DNA of 64,000 nt from Siderastrea radians (lineage: Eukaryota; Cnidaria; Anthozoa; Scleractinia; Rhizangiidae): contig OZ024887.1 of assembly GCA_964017195.1 (NCBI GenBank), positions 2,132,881-2,196,880 on the forward strand, written 5' to 3'. The translations under genes and the position numbers were made by a program. A model generated the notes under the pieces. It did no database searches. It worked only from the letters and a program-made list of their open reading frames with translations, and was not told the DNA's origin. Shown here in pieces: positions 40,457 through 49,105 of the stretch; the stretch's first letter is position 1; every line of letters begins with the position of its first letter.

Positions 40457-41379
40457 AGTAGTTATATAGTTGGGGGTTCGAGCGCATTTTTCAAGTCAAG
40501 CTGTCAAGCTTGGCTTGAAAAATGCGCTCGTACCTACAACTATAACTACTTTCCATCTTATGGCTATCATTATATGGAGAACTATATTCGAGCGCATTTT
40601 TCAAGTCAAGCTGTCAAGCTTGGCTTGAAAAATGCGCTCGTACCCACAACTATAACTACTTTCCATCTTATGGCTATCATTATATGGAGAACTATATTCG
40701 AGCGCATTTTTCAAGTCAAGCTGTCAAGCTTGGCTTGAAAAATGCGCTCGTACCTACAACTATAACTACTTTCCATCTTATGGCTATCATTATATGGAGA
40801 ACTATATTCGAGCGCATTTTTCAAGTCAAGCTGTCAAGCTTGGCTTGAAAAATGCGCTCGTACACACAACTATAACTACTTTCCATCTTATGGCTATCAT
40901 TATATGGAGAACTATATTCGAGCGCATTTTTCAAGTCAAGCTGTCAAGCTTGGCTTGAAAAATGCGCTCGTACCCACAACTATAACTACTTTCCATCTTA
41001 TGGCTATCATTATATGGAGAACTATATTCGAGCGCAGTTTTTTGGATACTATATGTTTTTCTTCATCACGTGATCCTGGGGATGCCAGCGCATTTTTTCA
41101 AAAATCCGCTCTGAACTCCCCAACTATAACTACTTTACCATATGTTGGCACAATTTCATGGGAAATCTATTTGGTATTATCTCATGGAAAAATCTATATG
41201 GCATTATCTCATGGAAAATCTATTTGGTATTATCTCATGGAAAAATCTATATGGCATTATCTCATGGAAAATCTATTTGGTATTATCTCATGGGAAATCT
41301 ATTTGGTATTATCTCATGGAAAATATATTTGGCATTATCTCATAGTTGGGAGTACGAGCGCAGTTTGCCATCGGATGAA
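40457..41379. repeat. Polinton left terminal inverted repeat (923 bp)
   Basis: It matches the right end inverted. Outer part: five tandem 110-bp units (starting 40477, 40587, 40697, 40807, 40917), each with a 52-bp near-perfect palindrome of 24-bp arms. Inner part (41160-41342): about seven 26-27-bp units of the type ctatttggtattatctcat. Inside the right repeat there are only four 110-bp units; the 110-bp length difference between the arms is exactly one unit. Confidence 0.9.
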
Positions 41380-41438
41380 ATGGGACTTTCCCGATGAGTC
41401 ATCAGATTGTCATGTAATATCAGATGAACTTGTATTTG

Positions 41439-41516
41439 AAGTAAAGTTTGTCAGTAAAGTTTGGCAGTAAAGTTTGTCAGTAAAGTTTGTCAGTAAAGTT
41501 TGTCAGTAAAGTTTGT
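41439..41516. repeat. 13-bp tandem repeat inside the left Polinton end
   Basis: About six units of gtcagtaaagttt directly inside the left inverted repeat, with no counterpart at the right end. It lies between the end of the repeat and the 3' end of the polymerase gene. Confidence 0.8.
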
Positions 41517-41577
41517 AGTGAACAGAAAAGCAGAACTTGTATGGAGGCCAACACAGCTGTGGCGTGACGTCACATCT

Positions 41578-44500
41578 TCAGATTGCATAATGTCCGTAAG
41601 CGAAACTATTGATTCCATCGTTTGATATATATCTTTTGTCGTCAAAACAGCTGAGTGACACTTTATTAATTTCATAGCTTCCGAGTTGATGATTCATACT
41701 TCTGATTGTTTTCATGGTATGATGTATTTGTTTGTTATTAATTAATACATTTTTATAATCTTCATGTTTGATATTGTTCTTTATTATGTTCTTCTTGATT
41801 CCTTTGGCTGTTTTTCCTACTTTCTGGTTGTCTTTTATGTAACTATACATTTTTGATCGCAAACCGACAAATTCTGTGATTGGTATTCCAGCTGCTTCAT
41901 CCTTGAATTTACCAATTACCTTCTTGTTTGTCTTATCAAAATACGGAGAGTTTTCTGGGTATTCGCTGTTGTCAAATCGATCTTTGTCATTCCAAAAGTC
42001 TTGGTACACATCTTTGGTTTCAATCTCATATGTCAGACTGTCTGTGTCAGTGAATAGTAGTTTGGCTTTGCTTCCATACTTTTCTTTTATGTAGTTATAA
42101 TGAAAATCATACATTAATGTCTTGCTCAGATCAAGAATACACATACCTACATATGCTGGCCTGTTTAGAGTTAACGTTTCTTTGATCTTATGTACTGCTA
42201 CCAGATTTTCATTGAATATCTTACTGCTTACATAAGTTGGTTTGGAAGTCATTTTCAATAATTTCTTTTCATCTGTTATAAGTCGAACATCAACACGCTT
42301 TCTTATGTTTTCCATCGTTTTTCCAAATACTGAATTATTCATTAGCTTGAAGAAATCTTTTTCGAATGAATTTTTTGCTTGAGTACGTTTTTGTGTATTG
42401 AAGTCAATATATTGTTTGAGCCATGGAGACTGGTTGAATTTTAACACTCGGTGAACTTTCTTTAATTTCAAGCCAAGATCAAGATACAACTGCAGATTTC
42501 TATAGTGTAGAACATATTTTTCTTTGTCACATAAAGTAGGGATCAGTTTGTGTACTAGTCCTGTTGATATTTTGAACTTTTTCTGTATGTTCTTACAATA
42601 TTCAGACAACATATTATCAGTTACTTTCACTTTTTCTGACCCTAGAGGATAGTCATTATGAAGGTTATGTAACTCTTTGGGATATTCTAGATCAACTTCT
42701 AGTATCAATCCTTTATTGCTGTTTTCATTATACTGAGCTAAATTGATTTTATTAATTTGATTTTCTGTTAACCATTTGAAACTACCTGTAGGGAGGTATT
42801 GACTCATAGCCCAACCGTATAAATTATTAGCATCAAGATACATGATATACTTTGAGGGCGCCTTCTCATCGTATTCTTTCATGTACTTATTGTTTGCTTT
42901 TCCATATCGATTTGCTATATAAGATATACCACCTCTCATGCCTTTTTCAATGAATTGAAACATATCTATGTCTGTCATTAGTTCTAGTTGAATATTAGTC
43001 ATCTTTAACATAGCATCCCACGACAAACCAGGAGATGTGAAATAATGACAAGGATCAAGTTTGTAATACTGAAGACAGGTCTTACGGAAGTTTTCAAACA
43101 CGTCAGCTAATAGAAGTATATCAGACTTAAGATATAGATTGTGGTATTCACCCATCGTTTTTAATTGAAATGTATTCCACACTTTTTGAGCATGACTATA
43201 ATCCTCATCTGTTATATGCTCATTATTCAATATGCTGTAAAATTCTTCTTTAGTTGGCAATTCTGTTTTATTGAATTTCTCAAAACTGTCCATGTAATCA
43301 TACGGATAAACACCTTTTCGCGTCATAAGCTTGAATTTTTCTTTTTGGAATCTTTTGTTTGTATATTTTAAAGCTTCTGCTGGTAAGTTGCTAACTAATT
43401 TATCAAGACTAGAACTCATAAACTGGAAACTGTCAATGAATGTCAGATGGTTACCAAGCATGAACGCCATATATTTTTCCATATTGTTCGGTATGGCATT
43501 TATGTCCATTTTAATCTCTTTTCCGTTTTTGGTGTATGTATTATTCTTAACAATAGCTCCGATTTCTTGCATTATAAAATGGCTGTCATAACCTCTTAGA
43601 TTATGGAATATAACAGGAATTTTGATTTCTTCTGGATTTATTCTGAGTTTCAGATTGCATTCTTGGTGAGCAGAGCCTCTATATTTACCAGTTATATGAC
43701 AATGATCTCTGACGCGTATGTCTTTTTCTGTGTATTTTTTATCACAGATGTGGCATTCTTTTGCTTTTTCAAATTTCTCTTTATCATCTTTCGTCATTTT
43801 CAATGGCTTATCGAAATGCTTTTTCATTATATTCTTACAATATTTAACTTCTTTCAACATCTTTTCCATGAATTTGTAAACAGCCTTTTCATCTCTATAT
43901 AGTTGTATTGGTTTTGTATATTTGTCGTCATAACAACAAACTACTTTATAACCATATCCACAGTCTCTATGCCTTTGGTAAGCTTCAGTATATGATGACT
44001 CATTATTCTGTTGACATCCATGAATCTTCTCTGTTATAGCCTCAAAATCAGCATAGATAACAAATGGTACAGGCTGCTGCTTATGAAAATTATTGAATTT
44101 CAGTATGTTATTATCTTTGTCAGGCATTTTTATTGCTTGTTCGCCATTCACTTGAATGCAAATATCTTTATGATTGTTTAATACTCTTTCAGAACTGAAA
44201 CATTGTAGACAGTACATACAAAAGTGTTTCCTCTCTTTGTGTTTTGTTTGATTATACATGAACTTGTTGAAATCCTTTATGAGAACATAATGCTTGTTTT
44301 CATCTTTCGTTACTAGTAGTAGTTCCATATGATCTTCATACTTTTCTTTGGAAACATAGATGGGATACGGTTGTTTGTCTTCATATCCGAATACGTTTAT
44401 ATTGATACTGTTTTGCTTCTCAATTTTGTTGTAATGTTTGACATTGACTGGAAATTCAATTCCTGTGTAGTCTAACTTCTCAATATATGGTTTATCAACT

Positions 44501-45363
44501 TTTTTAATTCTTTGTGTGTCTTTATCTTGTGGATTCAAATGTCTTATGTGACACCATCTGAAACATTCATTATCCTCATTTTTCATGTTTATTAATCCCT
44601 TCATTCGAAGTTCGGAAGGTAGTTGGATATATGAGGATCCTTTCAATGGTTTGTATTTGACAATGTTGAGGTAATGGCTATCAACAGATTTAATTGTCCA
44701 ACCAGATCCTTCTGATATCCATTGGGCTATCTTATTCAGTATCTGTTGTTTTGATGATTGTAATGAATCAGCTATTTCCATTTGGTTGATTATTGTTTGA
44801 GGTGTACTATTGAAATATGCTGACTTTTCAACTATTTCATCACCTGAATTTTTTTCGAAAGTGACTTTCAATGTTTCAACGTATTTCAAGCCTTTCATTT
44901 CATTCAACAAAGCTATTACACGATGTTCTATAGCCTTTCTCGTGTTTTGCATTTGAGCTAAGGGGTCTTTATTGTTTTTGATGTTGATTTCATAAGACTT
45001 AGTGTAACCTTTTAAGGCTTTGTCTGTTTGTTCTATTTTGGTTCTTGGTGTTGGTATTGGTCTCCTTGGTTTGTATGTTCTTGACGCTGGAACTGGTTTA
45101 TAATTATCCCTGAATTCTGGAGGTGGAAGAATGATGTTTTCTTCATATTCTTTAGCCATCTGTTTGACACTCTTGCGAGGTGTTGGTACAGGTGGTCTTG
45201 GTTTATAAGTCCTTTGTGTTGGAACTGGTTTGGTATCATCTGCTAAGATGATTTCAGGCTTCCTTTTCTTTTGATTCAGAAGCAATTTGATAAGTTTTGA
45301 TTTGCTAAGTTTCTTCAAACTAGCTTTGTTCATTTCTATATAATTATATTCTTTTATTTCCAT
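41578..45363 (-). CDS. polB: Protein-primed DNA polymerase family B
   Basis: 1,261 residues. The N-terminal third has Pro-rich repeats (PTPR at about 60 and 104). A C2H2-like finger is near 382-402. The exonuclease motif YADFEAI is at 437-443, and an HNH/endonuclease VII-like Cys/His insert (CHIC to HQECN) at 537-570, then FHNLRGYDSHF at 586-596. Polymerase motif A YLDANNLYGWAMS is at 842-854, motif B region NSVFGKTMENI at 1010-1020 and motif C FTDTDSL at 1104-1110. It ends with the DDKRY...FAYGHY tail seen in Polinton polymerases. It would replicate the element from protein-primed ends. It starts with ATG at 45363 in a replication-type leader. Intact, with no missing catalytic residue. Confidence 0.95.
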   Translation of the reverse strand: MEIKEYNYIEMNKASLKKLSKSKLIKLLLNQKKRKPEIILADDTKPVPTQRTYKPRPPVPTPRKSVKQMAKEYEENIILPPPEFRDNYKPVPASRTYKPRRPIPTPRTKIEQTDKALKGYTKSYEINIKNNKDPLAQMQNTRKAIEHRVIALLNEMKGLKYVETLKVTFEKNSGDEIVEKSAYFNSTPQTIINQMEIADSLQSSKQQILNKIAQWISEGSGWTIKSVDSHYLNIVKYKPLKGSSYIQLPSELRMKGLINMKNEDNECFRWCHIRHLNPQDKDTQRIKKVDKPYIEKLDYTGIEFPVNVKHYNKIEKQNSININVFGYEDKQPYPIYVSKEKYEDHMELLLVTKDENKHYVLIKDFNKFMYNQTKHKERKHFCMYCLQCFSSERVLNNHKDICIQVNGEQAIKMPDKDNNILKFNNFHKQQPVPFVIYADFEAITEKIHGCQQNNESSYTEAYQRHRDCGYGYKVVCCYDDKYTKPIQLYRDEKAVYKFMEKMLKEVKYCKNIMKKHFDKPLKMTKDDKEKFEKAKECHICDKKYTEKDIRVRDHCHITGKYRGSAHQECNLKLRINPEEIKIPVIFHNLRGYDSHFIMQEIGAIVKNNTYTKNGKEIKMDINAIPNNMEKYMAFMLGNHLTFIDSFQFMSSSLDKLVSNLPAEALKYTNKRFQKEKFKLMTRKGVYPYDYMDSFEKFNKTELPTKEEFYSILNNEHITDEDYSHAQKVWNTFQLKTMGEYHNLYLKSDILLLADVFENFRKTCLQYYKLDPCHYFTSPGLSWDAMLKMTNIQLELMTDIDMFQFIEKGMRGGISYIANRYGKANNKYMKEYDEKAPSKYIMYLDANNLYGWAMSQYLPTGSFKWLTENQINKINLAQYNENSNKGLILEVDLEYPKELHNLHNDYPLGSEKVKVTDNMLSEYCKNIQKKFKISTGLVHKLIPTLCDKEKYVLHYRNLQLYLDLGLKLKKVHRVLKFNQSPWLKQYIDFNTQKRTQAKNSFEKDFFKLMNNSVFGKTMENIRKRVDVRLITDEKKLLKMTSKPTYVSSKIFNENLVAVHKIKETLTLNRPAYVGMCILDLSKTLMYDFHYNYIKEKYGSKAKLLFTDTDSLTYEIETKDVYQDFWNDKDRFDNSEYPENSPYFDKTNKKVIGKFKDEAAGIPITEFVGLRSKMYSYIKDNQKVGKTAKGIKKNIIKNNIKHEDYKNVLINNKQIHHTMKTIRSMNHQLGSYEINKVSLSCFDDKRYISNDGINSFAYGHYAI

Positions 45364-45493
45364 ATACTATATTATTGATATTCTTTTAAATAACTTTCAT
45401 TGCGCGTTTTAAATGGTCGAGAATTCAAATGATCCAAAACATAGGATCCCTTGAACTATATGAAAAAAGATTATCATGGATTTACTATCCGTT

Positions 45494-45718
45494 TTATTTC
45501 ATATTGATTTCATGGACATTTTTAATGTGCTTTTTTGCGTTCAAATGACACCATTTACCAGCTAGAGTATAATTACGACCAGTATTGCATATATCACAAT
45601 ACCATTCCTTATTTAGCATGTACTTCGATTTTTGTTGTTTTATAGCCTCCTTCTTCTCCTCTTCAGTTGAATACTTTTTTGGTCTACCTCGACCTCTCTT
45701 TACATTTTGATTTTCCAT
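45494..45718 (-). CDS. Small AT-hook and zinc-finger protein
   Basis: 74 residues: an AT-hook (RGRGRPKKY, 8-16), a charged helix, then a Cys/His cluster (C41, C44, H58, H64). Both parts suggest DNA binding. It lies just upstream of the polymerase gene on the same strand and shares its leader type (AATAATATATAG before ATGGAA), so it is probably a replication-phase regulator or accessory factor. Exact role unknown. Confidence 0.7.
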   Translation of the reverse strand: MENQNVKRGRGRPKKYSTEEEKKEAIKQQKSKYMLNKEWYCDICNTGRNYTLAGKWCHLNAKKHIKNVHEINMK

Positions 45719-45748
45719 ATATATATAATCTATATATTATTTTTCTCT

Positions 45749-46660
45749 TTATAAGTTTTTGTGTATGAATTTCAAATGATTGCTTAATGTTTCTGTTGAC
45801 TTGAATTTTCTGGAACAATGTTTGCATTTGATTCTTACACCCTGGAAATAAAGTATGATTTCTTTAATGATTTCATCATAATCGTTGCTGACTAATGTTT
45901 TGTAATTGTTGTTTTCATACTCTTGGAGCATCATCTTCTGTTCTTCTGAAAGCTTACCATTACCAGTTGGTGTTTTAAATTCGATTGCAAAAGCTGTGTA
46001 CTTCAAATGCATATTTCCAATGAATAGATCACAAGCTCCCTTCTGATAACCCATGTTGTATGATTTTATTCTCATGTTACCATTAATTTGGTTTTCACCT
46101 AATGTTGGGATTAGGATTGCTTTAGGATAATTGTTTCTAATAAAGTTGACTACCTTTTTATGTAAATCATATTCTGTGTTGATATTGAATGTCAGCATTT
46201 TGTATGGCCTGTTGTTGAATTCATACTTACCGGTTTTTCTGATTGATGGTAAAACCTTTTTTGTTACCCAACGTTTGAATTCTTTCGCTTTATCCATTTT
46301 GGATCTCAATATTAGGCTGTATAGTCCGGATTCATTTATATAAATAGTGTTTCCGGTGTTCCATGTTAAAGGTAACGATTCGTTACCCCTGGATTTGAGC
46401 CTCTTAAGTGAACATTTATCTTCAGAATCAACATGTTTGAAAATCGTGTTTCCGGTGTTCCCAGTCAGGGGGGACGAATCGTCCCCCCTGGATTTGAGCC
46501 TCTTACGTGAACATTTATCTTCAGAATCAACATGTTTGAAAATTGCTTTCTTGGTATCTTCATATCCCAAAATGTCGGCAACAGTTTTACCACGGAACCA
46601 TATGTCATCATCCTTTTTGATAATATTCAGTTTTTTTCCTTCATAAGTGAAAATTTCCAT
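45749..46660 (-). CDS. BRO-N, VRR-NUC-like nuclease and C2H2 finger protein
   Basis: 303 residues. Residues 1-145 form a BRO-N domain (WFRGKTVADILGY; INESGLYSLILRSK), a DNA-binding module of large DNA viruses. Residues 180-270 match a VRR-NUC/PD-(D/E)xK nuclease (CDLFIGN with D211, EFKTPTGNGKLSEEQ with E227 and K229). The C-terminus is a C2H2 finger (C279, C282, H295, H300). Residues 40-72 and 73-105 are an in-frame 33-residue duplication (99 bp) within BRO-N. A nuclease acting on element or host DNA is likely; target unknown. Confidence 0.75.
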   Translation of the reverse strand: MEIFTYEGKKLNIIKKDDDIWFRGKTVADILGYEDTKKAIFKHVDSEDKCSRKRLKSRGDDSSPLTGNTGNTIFKHVDSEDKCSLKRLKSRGNESLPLTWNTGNTIYINESGLYSLILRSKMDKAKEFKRWVTKKVLPSIRKTGKYEFNNRPYKMLTFNINTEYDLHKKVVNFIRNNYPKAILIPTLGENQINGNMRIKSYNMGYQKGACDLFIGNMHLKYTAFAIEFKTPTGNGKLSEEQKMMLQEYENNNYKTLVSNDYDEIIKEIILYFQGVRIKCKHCSRKFKSTETLSNHLKFIHKNL

Positions 46661-46804
46661 ATGTATCTGTTAATGCTATATATTATTTTCTGTTTAAATA
46701 AGATAGCCAGAAACAATTATATTTTTGGCTACCAAAAGCAAATAAACAGTATATACTGTATCAATCGATATAATATATGTTAGATAATATTTGCTTAAAT
46801 CATT

Positions 46805-47764
46805 TTATATATCCTTCAAGTCCTTGAACGGTATCCAACTGTTGAATTCATCACTATACCCCTTCCACTTAACCAAAGCTTGCTTCTTTTTATAATCCCT
46901 CCGAATGACTTTATCGATTCTGAATACCTCTTGTGTAGCTTTAAGCAATTCGGGTTCATAGAAACTCCCTTGAATGTCTTCATCTCTGAGATCCTTTAGT
47001 TTGTATGTGATTGGATTGGTGTATTGGATTTCATCAACTGTGAAAACTTCCTCAGACCAATTTGGTGTATAGCCCTTATCAAACACATTCCGTTTATACT
47101 TACTTATTCTAACCTTATCACCAACTTTGAATTTCGGTTTCTGTTTTGATGTTTCCATATCACCATATAGATTAAAGTAGACAGTTCCTTCATTCTTCTT
47201 TTTACTGGCTTCCGTTGGTGTCATCTTCGTGCTTGAATGTTTTGTATTATTGTATTCTTTCACTAATTTTGGTAACATATCAAGATACTTTGTATTACCT
47301 TTAACAGTAAACTGTTTCCACATCTTGGACTTGATTGTTCGATTCCATCGTTCACAAACTGACGACTTTTCCTCATTCTCAGTTGAGTACAAGGTTATTT
47401 TATTCTTATCAAGTAGTTCCTTAACATGTTTGTTGTAATACTCTTTGCCTTTGTCTGTCCATAAATATTTCGGTTTTCTACCTTCTTTAAGGATTGTTTT
47501 AAAAGCATTCATAACGGTTTCACCCTTTTTATCTTTTAATGGGACGATCCAACCGTATTTAGAGAATACATCTAAAACCATAAGAAGATATCTGTAGCCA
47601 GCGTTCCATCGACTGAACTTTTGCATCTCAACAATATCAGAGCACCATATCTCGTCAATGTGGTTTACAATAACACGCCGTCGAGTAAAATTTCGTTTTA
47701 TGGGCTTATGAAGCTCATCAGCTAATTTTTCTTGCCAGTTTTCTTCACTCGACGGCCTTTTACG
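46805..47764 (-). CDS. int: Retroviral-type integrase with chromodomain, no upstream ATG
   Basis: The frame is open from about 47800 to 46805. The catalytic Asp lies in the SDIVEM segment just before the first ATG (47626), so a protein starting there would lack it; the second Asp is in WTDKGKEYY and the Glu in CERWNRT. The C-terminus is a chromodomain (VKWKGYSDEFNSW). It would insert the element into chromosomes, with the chromodomain guiding it to chromatin. The full domain has no ATG. It lies in the -1 frame of the phospholipase gene, which overlaps it and carries A_AAA_AAC at 47770-47764. The start given here is the first codon after that site. Confidence 0.85.
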   Translation of the reverse strand, partial: RKRPSSEENWQEKLADELHKPIKRNFTRRRVIVNHIDEIWCSDIVEMQKFSRWNAGYRYLLMVLDVFSKYGWIVPLKDKKGETVMNAFKTILKEGRKPKYLWTDKGKEYYNKHVKELLDKNKITLYSTENEEKSSVCERWNRTIKSKMWKQFTVKGNTKYLDMLPKLVKEYNNTKHSSTKMTPTEASKKKNEGTVYFNLYGDMETSKQKPKFKVGDKVRISKYKRNVFDKGYTPNWSEEVFTVDEIQYTNPITYKLKDLRDEDIQGSFYEPELLKATQEVFRIDKVIRRDYKKKQALVKWKGYSDEFNSWIPFKDLKDI

Positions 47765-48381
47765 TTTTTTGTCCCAAGACCTAGTTTCTGCTTTGTGTTA
47801 ATCAAGAACCGAGCTGTTTGCCCCCATTTTGGCATCTGTCCATAAGGTATTCCATCCAATGACTTCACCATTTGTTTGTCACATTCACCTTTGTTTTTCC
47901 CCATATCATAACAAATATCGTGATGAGCTGCTATTTCATCCACTTTATTGTAAGGTTGTACATACCATTTAGTAACCTCACCAGTGTTTTTATCATATTC
48001 TAGCTGTTTTTCAAGAGGGTTATATGGTCCCATGTATTTATACTTTCCAGGAGTCCATCCAGCTTTTGGTTTTGGTATTTTCCCAATTAGTTTATGTATA
48101 TCAACACCAGCACCATCCAAATCCTTTCTGTCGGTTTTATACTTTCTATTTGGTCTGATTTTGGTTGATAATTGATCAAGAGCTTGACTTCCGACATTTT
48201 GAATCATTGGATTCAACTTATCCAGAGCATAATCGATAGCCTTTTTCTGCAGTTTTGGGTTTCTCAAGGCTTCTGATCCATAATATCTTCCCATTTCAAC
48301 TGCTTTTTTTCCAAGCCAAGGAATACCGTGGTGAATCAATAAATCAGCACCAGTCGATGCTACTGTATCTAGTACGTCCGC
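47722..48381 (-). CDS. Parvovirus-type phospholipase A2 protein, no ATG
   Basis: The clear part is about 205 residues from a TTG at 48339 to TAG at 47722; the frame is open from at least 48381. It has the calcium-binding loop YMGPYNPL (102-109 counted from the TTG) and the catalytic HD in KVDEIAAHHDICYD (134-145), as in parvoviral VP1 phospholipase A2, used to breach membranes during entry. An adenain-type cleavage motif LDGA|G occurs at 74-78. There is no ATG; the frame is -1 relative to the zinc-ribbon gene upstream. Its 3' end overlaps the integrase frame. Confidence 0.8.
   Translation of the reverse strand, partial: ADVLDTVASTGADLLIHHGIPWLGKKAVEMGRYYGSEALRNPKLQKKAIDYALDKLNPMIQNVGSQALDQLSTKIRPNRKYKTDRKDLDGAGVDIHKLIGKIPKPKAGWTPGKYKYMGPYNPLEKQLEYDKNTGEVTKWYVQPYNKVDEIAAHHDICYDMGKNKGECDKQMVKSLDGIPYGQMPKWGQTARFLINTKQKLGLGTKNVKGRRVKKTGKKN
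47764..47770 (-). promoter_or_regulatory. Candidate -1 frameshift site A_AAA_AAC (phospholipase to integrase)
   Basis: In the phospholipase frame the codons read ACA AAA AAC, giving the heptamer A_AAA_AAC used by several retroviruses. A -1 slip enters the integrase frame 46 codons before its first ATG. The -1 frame has a stop shortly upstream and no ATG in between. Spacer and downstream structure were not evaluated. Confidence 0.6.
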
Positions 48382-48554
48382 CCCTTTCGACGGGCTAACC
48401 CGTTTCCCGCCTGTTTGACGAATTTCGTCTTAGTGATTCCGCATTCAGAGCATTTGCATTTAAGCATAAGCCTCCCATTCTTAGCCTTTTCATATCTTTC
48501 ACTCCCAGGTACACATTCTGTGACCTTCTTTTGTTTCACGCAATAAGATTTCAT
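48369..48554 (-). CDS. Small zinc-ribbon protein
   Basis: 61 residues with ATG at 48554 and a structural-class leader (TCTAA 16 nt upstream). It starts MKSYCVKQKKVTEC and has a second Cys pair in CKCSECG, similar to the DUF5679-like zinc ribbons often encoded in Polintons. The basic C-terminus runs into the frameshift heptamer. It is probably the N-terminal part of a longer ribbon-phospholipase polyprotein made by frameshifting. Confidence 0.65.
   Translation of the reverse strand: MKSYCVKQKKVTECVPGSERYEKAKNGRLMLKCKCSECGITKTKFVKQAGNGLARRKGRTY
48381..48387 (-). promoter_or_regulatory. Candidate -1 frameshift site A_AAG_GGG (zinc ribbon to phospholipase)
   Basis: The codons CGA AAG GGG form an X_XXY_YYZ heptamer. 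After a -1 slip, the phospholipase frame follows directly. YYY = GGG is less usual in eukaryotic viruses than AAA or TTT, and the -1 frame is open for some distance upstream, so the slip point is less certain than at the other three junctions. Confidence 0.4.
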
Positions 48555-48565
48555 ATATAATATGA

Positions 48566-49105
48566 TTAGATATTTTTGAAATACCGTTCTAGAAACCTCT
48601 CATTCTTCATTGTATCATATATATCAAATACCTGAAGCAGATCAAAATATGATTTACCCTTATTCATCTCATTCAAAAAGTACAAACAGAAGTAACCGCA
48701 TGTTGTCGTCAGTAAATTTTGTATTTGATTGTTCTGATGAAGCAATGTTAAATTCTTTTTTCTCGCATGATTGACAATTTCTTGGAAGGGAGGCAAACCA
48801 AATGAATCAAAGTAATTGACGACGTTATCTTTCACATACGTGGATACCCAATGGCTACCGCTCATATATGATGGTTCAAGATTGTAAATGAATAGAGCCT
48901 GTTTATGATTGTGAGGAACATTTTCATCTCGAGACAGAACATCTTTGATTGGGATATTCAGATATTTACACCATTTTATTAAATCATAATTGCTTAATGG
49001 GACATTCTTATGGAATTTCGGTTTTACAATAGAATGTTTAGAAGAGGGACGTTTTTGAATGGTGAGTTCTTGCCCAATAGTAGACCGTTGCCCTTTTTGG
49101 GAGCT
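48566..49105 (-). CDS. pro: Adenain-like cysteine protease, no upstream ATG
   Basis: The catalytic set of the adenain/Ulp1 fold is visible: His in MSGSHWVS, Asp in NYFDSFG, and Gln then Cys in the NQIQNLLTTTCGYFCLYF segment. The conserved N-terminal part (LSNYDLIKWCKYL, then ALFIYNLEP) lies upstream of the only early ATG (48865), so the domain needs an earlier start. None exists: the frame is open to a TAA at 49114-49112. It is -1 to the core-type gene, which reads A_AAA_AAA just after that stop. It probably processes capsid precursors. Confidence 0.85.
   Translation of the reverse strand, partial: SSQKGQRSTIGQELTIQKRPSSKHSIVKPKFHKNVPLSNYDLIKWCKYLNIPIKDVLSRDENVPHNHKQALFIYNLEPSYMSGSHWVSTYVKDNVVNYFDSFGLPPFQEIVNHARKKNLTLLHQNNQIQNLLTTTCGYFCLYFLNEMNKGKSYFDLLQVFDIYDTMKNERFLERYFKNI

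Noticed and set aside
40904..41470. Long open frames across the left Polinton end with repeated FGIISW-type peptides (also 57349-57842 at the right end)
   Set aside because: They are produced by the 26-27-bp tandem repeat and the palindromic 110-bp units in several frames; they cross repeat borders and have no leader motif.
43165..43902. Plus-strand hydrophobic open frames within the polymerase gene
   Set aside because: Antisense shadows of a long conserved minus-strand gene.
49040..49062. Frameshift site at TTC AAA AAC near the end of the core gene
   Set aside because: The P-site codon could not re-pair after a -1 slip (C precedes AAA); the A_AAA_AAA run at 49111 fits better.
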